From Massilia sp. YIM B02769 (GTDB taxonomy: Bacteria; Pseudomonadota; Gammaproteobacteria; Burkholderiales; Burkholderiaceae_D): a stretch of DNA of 64,000 nt. The stretch spans positions 1 to 64,000 of the forward strand of contig NZ_JASNRC010000011.1 of NCBI RefSeq assembly GCF_030411995.1, read 5' to 3'. The translations under genes and the position numbers were made by a program. Below the pieces are notes generated by a model, which had not been told where the DNA came from, made no database searches, and worked only from the letters and a program-made list of their open reading frames with translations. This document shows, piece after piece, positions 54,475-62,299 of the stretch (position 1 is its first letter; each line of letters starts with the position of its first letter).

Positions 54475-56223
54475 TTACCCTGCAGGGTAAGGGCCCTTCC
54501 CACCTTCGGCGATAAAGCGGTCGATCCGCTCCTTCAGCACCGGCAGCGGCACCGATCCCAGCTGCAGCACGGTATCGTGGAAGTTCCGGATATCGAACTT
54601 CTCGCCCAGCGCCTTTTCCGCCTTGGCGCGCGCCTCCATGATCGCCATCTGACCGAGGTAATAGGACAGCGCCTGGCCCGGCCACGAGATGTAGCGGTCG
54701 ACTTCCGTGGTGATCTCGTGTTCCGACAGCGCCGTGTTCTCGCGCAGGTAGGCCTGCGCCTGTTCGCGCGTCCAGCCCTTGGCGTGGATGCCGGTGTCGA
54801 CCACCAGGCGCGAGGCGCGCCAGGCCTGGTAGCTCAGCATGCCGAAGACTTCATACGGCGTCTCGTAGATGCCCATCTCGCTGCCGAGGCGTTCGGTGTA
54901 CAGCGCCCAGCCTTCGCCGAAGGCCGAGATGTAGGCGCGGCGGAAGCGCGGCAGGCCTTTCTGTTCCAGCGCCACCGGCATCTGGAAGGCGTGGCCCGGC
55001 GCCGATTCGTGCAGGGTCAGGGCCGGCAGGCTGTACAGCGAACGGGCCGGCAGGTTGTAGGTGTTCACCAGGTAGACGCCGGGGCCGCCGCGGCCGGCGG
55101 TGTAGTAGGGCGCCTGGTCGTCCGGCACCGGCAGGATGGCGAAGCGCTGGCGCGGCAGGTAGCCGAAGTACTGGCCGGCCTTGGCGTCGAACTTCTTCGC
55201 TACCCAGGCCGCGCGCATCAGCAGTTCTTCCGGGGTCTTGGCATAGAAGCGCGGGTCGGTGCGGAGAAAACGAAGGAAGGCCGGGAAGTCGCCCGTGAAA
55301 CCGGTCTGGCGGATGGTGTCCGCCATCTCGGCGCGGATCTTCGCCATCTCGGCCAGGCCGATGCGGTGGATCTCGTCGGCGCTGAGGCTGGTGGTGGTGA
55401 ACTCGACGATCTTCGACTGGTAGTAGGCCTTGCCGTCGGGCAGGCGCTCGGCCGCCAGCACGTCGCGCGCGCCCGGCATGTATTCCTCGCGCATGAAGGT
55501 CAGCACCCGCGCGTACGCGGGCTGGACCTGGCTGCGGATCGCCGCCACGGCCTGGGCCCGCAAGGCGGCCTGCTCGGCGGCGGGAATCGCGGCCGGCATG
55601 GTCTTGAACGGAGTATAGAACACCGTGTCCTCGGGCTTGGCGTCGACCACCGAGGCCAGCGAGGCGTCGCGCCCGGCCAGCGTGACCTTGGCCGGCGTGA
55701 AGCCGCGCGCCAGGCCGGCGCGCATGTTGTCGAGCTGCTCGCCGAAGTAGCGCGGGAAGCTGGCCAGCTGCTGCAGGTAGTTCGCGTATTCCTCGCGGCT
55801 GGCGAAGCCCTGGCGCGCGCCGTAGGCGACGTCGGTCCAGAAGGCGCTGTCGGCGTTCAGCGGCTGCTCGTATTCGCGGAAGCGCAGCTCCTCGACAAAG
55901 GCCGCGATCTGGGCCCGATACACCTGGTAGTCGAGCCGCGCGGCGGCGCCCAGGCTGGCCTGGGGCAGGGCGTCGAGCTGGCGCAGCACGCCCTGCCAAT
56001 GGGCCAGGCGGGCCTGCTGGGTGCGCGCATCGACGTGCGGCAGTTCCTCGCGCACACGGCCGCGGGTGTTTTCCTCGCTGGCCAGGCGCTCCTTGACGCG
56101 CCATTGCCATTCGGCCTTGTAGATGCTTTCGAAGCGGGCATCCGCGGCGGACGGGGCCGCGTGGACATTCGTTGCCATCAGGATTCCTGCGGCGGCCAGG
56201 GCCGCGACCAGCGTGTGCTTCAT
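54475..56223 (-). CDS. DUF885 family putative metallohydrolase
   Basis: A 582-residue exported protein with signal peptide MKHTLVAALAAAGILMATNVHA and the DUF885 domain throughout. A likely metal site is HESAPGHAF (HExxxGH-type) near residue 400, with a second Glu in FGEGWALYTERLG about 30 residues later. This resembles the M32/M3-like thermolysin-fold arrangement proposed for DUF885. It would act in the periplasm on small peptides or esters; the substrate is unknown. AGAGGAG precedes the ATG. It is transcribed alone. Confidence 0.85.
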   Translation of the reverse strand: MKHTLVAALAAAGILMATNVHAAPSAADARFESIYKAEWQWRVKERLASEENTRGRVREELPHVDARTQQARLAHWQGVLRQLDALPQASLGAAARLDYQVYRAQIAAFVEELRFREYEQPLNADSAFWTDVAYGARQGFASREEYANYLQQLASFPRYFGEQLDNMRAGLARGFTPAKVTLAGRDASLASVVDAKPEDTVFYTPFKTMPAAIPAAEQAALRAQAVAAIRSQVQPAYARVLTFMREEYMPGARDVLAAERLPDGKAYYQSKIVEFTTTSLSADEIHRIGLAEMAKIRAEMADTIRQTGFTGDFPAFLRFLRTDPRFYAKTPEELLMRAAWVAKKFDAKAGQYFGYLPRQRFAILPVPDDQAPYYTAGRGGPGVYLVNTYNLPARSLYSLPALTLHESAPGHAFQMPVALEQKGLPRFRRAYISAFGEGWALYTERLGSEMGIYETPYEVFGMLSYQAWRASRLVVDTGIHAKGWTREQAQAYLRENTALSEHEITTEVDRYISWPGQALSYYLGQMAIMEARAKAEKALGEKFDIRNFHDTVLQLGSVPLPVLKERIDRFIAEGGKGPYPAG

Positions 56224-56404
56224 GTTGCTCCTCTTTATGAACCGGATACAGCGTGCGGACTACAGCGTGTCGAAAACTCAAGAATTGCTAACTAGCATTA
56301 TGTCGTACCTGTGCAGTGGCTGCATTTTTTTCGCACCGCAGCAACGCGCGCAAAAGATTTTGCCGGCTGGGCTGACGATTTATAAAAATTGTCGGTATTA
56401 CCTC

Positions 56405-56410
56405 TATAAT
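56405..56410 (+). promoter_or_regulatory. -10 box ahead of the KaiC module
   Basis: A perfect TATAAT (56405-56410) lies 42 bp before the first ATG of the module. No convincing -35 is seen; the region is A/T-rich. Confidence 0.45.
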
Positions 56411-56451
56411 TGAGGATCAGCCAGCCAGTCGGCAGGCCGTGCACATACACA

Positions 56452-56925
56452 ATGACAGCTGATCAGCAAGCATGGACCAATGAGGACGCGGACCCTCCGC
56501 CATCCGACAATGCCGACATGACGAACAGGAACGATGCGACGATGCCCAAAGCGGGTGCGGAAACAGGAGCAGGGCCGGCGCACGACGCGCGCGTCCAACC
56601 CTGGCTGCGCCTGGGCGCGCAGCTGACGCCGCTCATCGGCGACAGCGGCTTTTGCGCGTTGTTCGGGCGCGCCGTCCGGCTGGCGTCGGCGCGCTTTGGC
56701 GGCCTCGAAGGGTGCGACCCGTCGAAACCCACCGCCCACCTGTTTGCGTCCCTGACCAGAACCCTGAACGAGCTAGGACCGGAGCAGGCAGCCTTGGCGA
56801 ATGCCGAGCTGCTCGAGACTTTCACGACACTGCTGGGCACCTTGATCGGCGAAGCGCTAACAAAGCAGCTGTTACACGACGCAATGGGCGGAGACGGGCA
56901 GAAGCATGAACAGGAGCAGAAGTAA
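56452..56925 (+). CDS. Unknown small protein preceding the KaiC-like gene
   Basis: A 157-residue protein I do not recognise. The first 45 residues are acidic, Pro/Asn-rich and probably disordered. The rest is predicted helical (PWLRLGAQLTPLIGDSG, then FCALFGRAVRLASARFGGL, then ELLETFTTLLGTLIGEALTKQLLHDA). There is no signal peptide or membrane helix. The stop TAA directly abuts the ATG of the KaiC-like gene, so the two are translationally coupled, which suggests a working partnership. ATG at 56452 was used; ATG at 56542, after AGGAACGA, is an alternative that would drop most of the disordered part. Confidence 0.65.
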   Translation: MTADQQAWTNEDADPPPSDNADMTNRNDATMPKAGAETGAGPAHDARVQPWLRLGAQLTPLIGDSGFCALFGRAVRLASARFGGLEGCDPSKPTAHLFASLTRTLNELGPEQAALANAELLETFTTLLGTLIGEALTKQLLHDAMGGDGQKHEQEQK

Positions 56926-58395
56926 ATGAGCGACAAAGTAGCCTTGGGACTGCTGAAAACGGGCGTGCCGGGTCTGGATACGCTGCTGGGCGGTGGACTT
57001 CCCGAATTTTCGTTCAACCTGGTCGCCGGCCCGCCCGGCAGCGGCAAGACCACGCTCGCGCACCAGATCATGTTTGCGCTGGCCAGCAGCGAGCGCCGCG
57101 CCCTGTTCTTCACCGTGCTCGGCGAGCCGCCCCTGAAGATGCTGCGCTACCAGCAGCAATTCTCGTTCTTCGACGTGGCCAAGGTCGGTCCGGCGATCCG
57201 CTACGTGAACCTGGGCGAGAACCTGCGCACCGGCGACTTCAGCGGCGTGCTCGACCGCATCATGGCCGAGGTCGAGGCTTTTTCGCCGTCGCTGGTGTTC
57301 GTCGACTCCTTCCGCTCGGTGGTCCAGACCGCCAAGGGAGGCAACGAAGGCGCGGCCGATCTGCAGTACTTCATCCAGGAACTCGGCACGCGCATGACCA
57401 CCTGGCAGGCCACGACCTTCCTGATCGGCGAGTACATGCACACCGACCCGGAAGCCAACCCGATCATGACGGTGGCCGACGGCATGCTGTCGCTGACCCA
57501 GGCCCACGAGCACAGCACCGTGGTGCGCAAGATGCGCGTGGTGAAGATGCGCGGGCGCGCCCACCTGGCCGGCTCGCACAATTTCCGCATCACCGACGAC
57601 GGCCTGCGCGTCTATCCGCGCGTGCTGCCGCCGCTGGCCGGCGACCGCCAGCCCGGCGCTGGCGTCGAGACCGAGCCGCGCCGCATCCCGTCCGGCACGC
57701 CGGGACTCGACCGCATGCTGAACGGCGGCCTGCCCGACGGGCACACCATGCTGGTGGTGGGCCCCACCGGCTCCGGCAAGACCATCCTCGGCACCCGCTT
57801 CCTGCAAGAGGGCGTGCGCCGCGGCGAAAAGGGCGTGGCGATGTTCTTCGAGAAGGGCACGCCGCGCCTGCGCAACGCCGAACTGGCTGCCATGGTGCAG
57901 GCCGGGCAGGTGGCATTGGTGGAAAGCCGCCTGCTGGACCTCACGGTCGAGGAATTGATCGACGAGATGGTGCAGACCCTGCAGCGTACCGGCGCCAGGC
58001 GCCTGGTGATCGACTCGCTGTCGGAGTTCGGCCTCTACATGGCGCCGGAATTCCATGCCGACCTGCGCCAGGCCGTGTTCCGCATGCTGTCGGAGGTCGC
58101 CAAGCTGGGCGTGACGGCCGTGGTCACGATCGGCCTCGACGACAACTTCACCGAGCTGCGTTTCAGCCAGGCGAACATCTCTTACCTGACCGACGCCGTG
58201 GTGGCGCTGCGCTACGCGGAAGTCGAAGGCCAGCTGCGCAAGTTCATGTCGGTGGTGAAGGTGCGCGGCAGCGGCCATAGCACCGATGTGCGCGGCTACC
58301 ACATCACCGACGCCGGCATCGAGCTTGAAGAGTTGCCGACCCAGGTCGAGGGGACGCTGACCGGCGGCACGGTGCTGCGCCCGCCCGCGCACTGA
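56926..58395 (+). CDS. Double-domain KaiC-like RecA-fold ATPase
   Basis: A 489-residue protein of two KaiC domains. CI has P-loop GPPGSGKT (35-42) and Walker B Asp D127. CII has P-loop GPTGSGKT (279-286) and D363. Cyanobacterial KaiC has paired catalytic Glu in each domain. Here CI reads GE (E67) and CII reads EK (E309), so one Glu remains in each. The CII autophosphorylation pair Ser-Thr is S419-Y420 in ANISYLTD. The RNA/DNA-contact-like motif KxRGSGH (445-451) is kept. No KaiA or KaiB is present. Such KaiC-like proteins are often coupled to histidine kinases in proteobacteria, as here. AGGAG precedes the ATG. Confidence 0.92.
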   Translation: MSDKVALGLLKTGVPGLDTLLGGGLPEFSFNLVAGPPGSGKTTLAHQIMFALASSERRALFFTVLGEPPLKMLRYQQQFSFFDVAKVGPAIRYVNLGENLRTGDFSGVLDRIMAEVEAFSPSLVFVDSFRSVVQTAKGGNEGAADLQYFIQELGTRMTTWQATTFLIGEYMHTDPEANPIMTVADGMLSLTQAHEHSTVVRKMRVVKMRGRAHLAGSHNFRITDDGLRVYPRVLPPLAGDRQPGAGVETEPRRIPSGTPGLDRMLNGGLPDGHTMLVVGPTGSGKTILGTRFLQEGVRRGEKGVAMFFEKGTPRLRNAELAAMVQAGQVALVESRLLDLTVEELIDEMVQTLQRTGARRLVIDSLSEFGLYMAPEFHADLRQAVFRMLSEVAKLGVTAVVTIGLDDNFTELRFSQANISYLTDAVVALRYAEVEGQLRKFMSVVKVRGSGHSTDVRGYHITDAGIELEELPTQVEGTLTGGTVLRPPAH

Positions 58396-58417
58396 GAACA
58401 ACATGGGAGAACGAGGA

Positions 58418-59767
58418 ATGTTTCACGAAGACGAAAACAGTTCGGTGCAGCGTTCCTTGCAATCCGGGTCGGAGCAGCTGACGCCCGACCCGCTCAGCGC
58501 CACGCTGCTGCGCCACATCGGCACCCTCGAAGACGAACTGGCGCGCCTGCGCGAGTCGCTGCGCGAGAAGGAAGCGCTGGAAGCGACCGTCACGCGCCTG
58601 CGCGAAGCCAACGAACACCTGGTGGTCGCCGCCATCAATGCCCAGGGCTCGCGCGACGACGCCGAAGCGACCAACCGGCGCCAGAACGAATTCCTGGCCA
58701 TGCTGGCCCACGAGCTGCGCAACCCGCTGGTCCCCATCAGCATGTCGGCGGCGCTGCTGGAACGCTCGGCCGACGCCTCGCCCCAGCTGCTCAACTTTTC
58801 GAAAGTGATCCGGCGCCAGGTCGACCACATGGCGCGCCTCCTCGACGACCTGCTCGACGCCGCACGCATCAGCAGCGGCAAGATCACCCTCAGCCTGGAG
58901 CCGATGCCGGTCTCGCACGCCATCGACCAGGCCCTGGAGACCGTGCTGCCGCGCATCCGCGAGCGCGGACAGCACTTGTATCTGAACCTGCCGACCGAGC
59001 CGGTCGGCACGCGCGGCGACCGCGTGCGCCTGACCCAGGTGTTCACCAACCTGATCGGCAACGCCTCGAAGTACACCGGCGACGGCGGCAATGTCCACGT
59101 CGACGTCACGGCGGAGGCGGGCGAAGTGGTGGTAGCGGTGCGCGACAACGGCACCGGCATCGCGCCCGAGGTGCTGCCGCATATCTTCGACCTGTTCACC
59201 CAGGGACCGCGCTCGCTGGCGCGCTCCGAGGGCGGCCTGGGCGTGGGCCTGAACGTGGTGCGCAACCTGGTGTCGATGCATGGCGGAACCGTGAAAGCCG
59301 AGAGCGACGGCGCCGGCAAGGGCAGCCGCTTCGTGGTGCGCCTGCCCCTGGCGGCGCTGGCGGTCGGCGAGCCGCCGCGCGCGGCCAGTTCGGCGGCGCC
59401 GAAGGGCCGCTGCAGCGTGCTGCTGGTCGAAGACAACGTCGATGCCTGCGAGACCCTGAAGGCCTTCCTCGAACTCGAAGCACACGAGGTGGCGATGGCG
59501 CACGACGGCAAGGCCGGACTCGAGGCCATGCTGGCGCAGGAATTCGACGTGGTGGTCTGCGACATCGGCCTGCCCGGCATGGACGGCCTCGAGGTGGTGG
59601 CCCGCCTGCGCGCCTCGGGCAAGGACGTGCAGCCGATGGCGATCGGGCTGTCGGGCTACGGCCAGGCCGAAGACCGTTCGCGCGCACTCGCCGCCGGCTT
59701 CGACCACTACCTGGTGAAGCCGGTCAGTCCCGACGCGCTGCTGGCGCTGGTGGCGGCGCGTTCCTAG
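58418..59767 (+). CDS. Soluble hybrid histidine kinase (coiled coil-HisKA-HATPase-receiver)
   Basis: A 449-residue kinase without membrane helices. An N-terminal coiled coil spans about 28-90. HisKA has H98 in MLAHELRNP. HATPase (about 200-320) has [18 protein letters not shown] and [11 protein letters not shown]-terminal receiver has D382 in [12 protein letters not shown], with LSGYG and YLVKPV. It follows the KaiC-like gene by 22 bp and should be its output or input partner. The start at 58418 uses GGGAGA; an ATG at 58403 is possible. No DNA-binding regulator follows, so the target of phosphotransfer lies elsewhere. It ends in a 4-bp overlap with the convergent acetyltransferase. Confidence 0.9.
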   Translation: MFHEDENSSVQRSLQSGSEQLTPDPLSATLLRHIGTLEDELARLRESLREKEALEATVTRLREANEHLVVAAINAQGSRDDAEATNRRQNEFLAMLAHELRNPLVPISMSAALLERSADASPQLLNFSKVIRRQVDHMARLLDDLLDAARISSGKITLSLEPMPVSHAIDQALETVLPRIRERGQHLYLNLPTEPVGTRGDRVRLTQVFTNLIGNASKYTGDGGNVHVDVTAEAGEVVVAVRDNGTGIAPEVLPHIFDLFTQGPRSLARSEGGLGVGLNVVRNLVSMHGGTVKAESDGAGKGSRFVVRLPLAALAVGEPPRAASSAAPKGRCSVLLVEDNVDACETLKAFLELEAHEVAMAHDGKAGLEAMLAQEFDVVVCDIGLPGMDGLEVVARLRASGKDVQPMAIGLSGYGQAEDRSRALAAGFDHYLVKPVSPDALLALVAARS

Positions 59768-60306
59768 CGCCCCTCGTCCGATTTCTGGCGCGCCAGCCAG
59801 TCGGCGCGCGCGATCTCCCAGGCCGCATGCGGGCCGTCGTACCAGTTTTCCTCGCCGCGGTAGCGCATGCCGAGGCGCGCCATGACCTTTGCGGAGTCGC
59901 GGTTGTCCGGTTTGCAGACCGCCACCAGCAGCGGCGCCGCGAGGCTGTCGAAGGCCCAGGCGGCCATCGCCTGCGCCGCTTCCGAGGCCAGGCCCTGGCC
60001 CCATTTGTCCGGCACCAGGCGCCAGCCGATCTCGTGCGGGTTGGCGGGATCGCGCCCCAGGTACTGGATGCAGCCGGCGCCGACCAGGCGTTCGGTTTCC
60101 TTCTCGATGAAGGCCCACCAGGAAAAGCCGTATTCCGCCCAGCGTCCCTGCACCAGCGCAATGCCGGCGCGGGTCTGTTCCGGCGTTTCGGGCTGGCCGG
60201 ACAGGTAGCGCATCACTTCCGGCAGGCGGTTCATCGCCTGCAAGCCCTCGAAGTGATGGTCGTCGAAAGGCTCCAGGCGCAGGCGCCCGGTGTTCAGTAC
60301 AGTCAT
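59764..60306 (-). CDS. GNAT-family N-acetyltransferase (RimJ/RimL type)
   Basis: A 180-residue acetyltransferase. It has the RimJ-like start TGRLRLEPFDDHHFEGL, the acetyl-CoA loop within LVPDKWGQGLASEAAQAM, and the C-terminal NRDSAKVMARLGMRYRGE. It transfers acetyl from acetyl-CoA to an amino group of an unknown substrate. GAGG precedes the ATG. Its stop (TAG) overlaps that of the hybrid kinase by 4 bp (CTAG). It lies downstream of the POT transporter but is separated by a terminator. Confidence 0.9.
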   Translation of the reverse strand: MTVLNTGRLRLEPFDDHHFEGLQAMNRLPEVMRYLSGQPETPEQTRAGIALVQGRWAEYGFSWWAFIEKETERLVGAGCIQYLGRDPANPHEIGWRLVPDKWGQGLASEAAQAMAAWAFDSLAAPLLVAVCKPDNRDSAKVMARLGMRYRGEENWYDGPHAAWEIARADWLARQKSDEGR

Positions 60307-60320
60307 GTCCGCCTCGGGAT

Positions 60321-60345
60321 AAAAAAAGCCGGTCGATCGACCGGC
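60321..60345 (-). terminator. Terminator after the POT transporter gene
   Basis: Perfect palindrome GCCGGTC-GATC-GACCGGC (60345-60328 on the minus strand) followed by seven T (A at 60321-60327). Confidence 0.92.
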
Positions 60346-60360
60346 CTCGTTACTGCATGC

Positions 60361-61860
60361 TTACTGGTGCGCGTGGTGCGTTGCCGTCAGGCGCCGCATC
60401 AGCGGCAGCACGGCCAGCGCGATCAGGGTACACAGCACGGCGGCGATGCCCAGCTTGTTGAACAGGCTGGTGTAGATCGGAAGGGTCTGCAGCGGATCGG
60501 TCATGCCCGACGGGACGCTGGCCAGGTTGGCGACCACGCCGCCCAGGTATTGCGAGATCCCGGTGGCGACGAAGTAGGCGCCCATCATGAAGCCGCCCAT
60601 GCGCGCCGGCACGTAGCGCGCCACCATCGCCAGGCCCAGGCCCGACACCAGCAGCTCGCCCAGCGAATACAGGCCATAGCCGGCGATCATGATCCACGAC
60701 GAGGTCAGGCCGTTCACGGCAAAGGCGCCCGCGAAGCCGTAGGTGAAGAAGCCGAGTGCCACCACCGAGAAGCCGAGCGCGAACTTGCCGGCGATCGACA
60801 GGTCCGAGCCGGTACGGCCGGCGCGGGTGTACCAGAAGGCCAGGACCGGGCTCAGGACCATGATCCAGATCGCGTTCAGGGCCTGGAACTGGGCCGGCGA
60901 CCAGGTCCACAAGTGGGCGCCCAGCACGTTGAATTCGAGGTCGACGTTACGCAGCGCGAACAGCGACAGCGAGGTCGACATCTGCTGGTAGAAGATGAAG
61001 AAGAACACGGTCTGCAAGGTGAGGATCAGGGCCGCGATCAGGCCGGCGCGCTCGCTGGCTTCGCTCTTGCGGATCAGGTGCACGAAGATGCCGAGCACCA
61101 CGATGCCGGCCAGGTAGACGAACACGCGGGCCAGGCTCTGGTATTGCAGGATGACGGCCGAGACGCCGACGGCAACCACGCCGCCCGCCAGCACCATCGC
61201 CAGCTTGGCTTTGTCCAGCGGCAGTTCGTCCGGCAGCGAGCCGACGTGGCGGATGGTGGCGCGCATCATCATCACGGTCAGCAGGCCGACCACCAGGCCG
61301 ACCGAGCAGACGGCGAAGGCGACGTGCCAGCCGAGTTCGTTGCCATAGGTGGCATTCACGTAGTCCTTGATGGCGGGCGTGGCCAGCATCGAGATGGTCG
61401 AGCCGACGTTCACGGCCATGTAATAGATGGTAAAGGCCGAGTCGATCTTCGAGTCATCGCCTTCGTAGATCTTGCGCACCAGGTTGGCGGTGTTCGGCTT
61501 GAACAGGCCGTTGCCGACCACGATCACGCCGAGTGCCGAGAACAGGAACCAGGTGTTTTCGGTCGGGACCGCCATCAGGGCGTAGCCCAGGGTCAGGATG
61601 ATGCCGCCGAGAACCATGCAGCGGCGGGTGCCGAGCACCTTGTCGCCGATCCAGCCGCCGATGGCCGGCGCGACATAGATCAGGGCGGCAGCTGCGCCCC
61701 AGACCAGGTTGGCGCGGCTGTCTTCGAAGCCGATGCGCTGCACCATGAAGTAGACGATCAGCGCCTGCATGCCGTAATAGCCGAAGCGTTCCCATAACTC
61801 GATCAGCGCCACGGTCATGAACGAGCGGGTCTGGCTGTACGGCAGGATTTCCGTTTTCAT
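60361..61860 (-). CDS. POT-family proton-coupled peptide transporter (DtpA-like)
   Basis: A 499-residue inner-membrane major-facilitator protein with about 14 helices that imports di- and tripeptides with protons. It has the POT motif ExxER in ELWERFGYYGMQAL (helix 1), the MFS loop GGWIGDKVLGTRR, and the PTR2 signature region GNGLFKPN through FTIYYMAVNVG. The FYQQ motif (FFIFYQQMSTS) is also present. AAGGGAA precedes the ATG. It is transcribed alone, ended by a strong terminator 16 bp after the stop. Confidence 0.94.
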   Translation of the reverse strand: MKTEILPYSQTRSFMTVALIELWERFGYYGMQALIVYFMVQRIGFEDSRANLVWGAAAALIYVAPAIGGWIGDKVLGTRRCMVLGGIILTLGYALMAVPTENTWFLFSALGVIVVGNGLFKPNTANLVRKIYEGDDSKIDSAFTIYYMAVNVGSTISMLATPAIKDYVNATYGNELGWHVAFAVCSVGLVVGLLTVMMMRATIRHVGSLPDELPLDKAKLAMVLAGGVVAVGVSAVILQYQSLARVFVYLAGIVVLGIFVHLIRKSEASERAGLIAALILTLQTVFFFIFYQQMSTSLSLFALRNVDLEFNVLGAHLWTWSPAQFQALNAIWIMVLSPVLAFWYTRAGRTGSDLSIAGKFALGFSVVALGFFTYGFAGAFAVNGLTSSWIMIAGYGLYSLGELLVSGLGLAMVARYVPARMGGFMMGAYFVATGISQYLGGVVANLASVPSGMTDPLQTLPIYTSLFNKLGIAAVLCTLIALAVLPLMRRLTATHHAHQ

Positions 61861-62026
61861 TTAATTCCCTTCTTGGATGGACTGTCGCCAATGGCTCGTG
61901 ACCAGAGGCAAGCGTTGCATGCTACGCCAGGGAATCGGAAGTTGCAATGGTGGCAGGTGTGCTTACAGGCGGCATGTGGGGGTAGTGGGGCTGTTGCCTG
62001 GTGCGGCATTGGTGTGCATGCTCCGC

Positions 62027-62243
62027 GTGGGCACGGGGTGCCTAGCGCGGCCCGGCCCACCCTACGGATGAAGCCGGTGGTTCGGCGCTGCGCGCCTCGG
62101 CGGCAAAGGCTTCGTAGGGTGGGTTCTCGAACCCACCGGCGTCCCCGCATGCACACCGATGCCCGTAGGGTGGACACCTGTGTCCACGCGGTCTCGCCCT
62201 TCGATCAGAGGCGACAGCGCGAACGGTGGGCTCTCGATCCCAC
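62027..62243. repeat. Cluster of four palindromes with different stems
   Basis: The gap 61861-62299 has no gene. It holds four members of the dispersed family: GTGGGCAC-GGG-GTGCC (62027-62042, continuing GCGCGGCCCGGCCCACCCTAC), GTGGGTTC-TC-GAACCCAC (62119-62136), GTGGACAC-CT-GTGTCCAC (62170-62187) and the imperfect GTGGGCTC-TC-GATCCCAC (62226-62243). Outer arms GTAGGGTGG or CCACGCGG flank most of them. Confidence 0.8.
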
Positions 62244-62299
62244 GCGGTCGCACCCGCCGATCAGCGGCAAACGATGCCAATGAACCGGACGCGAACGCA

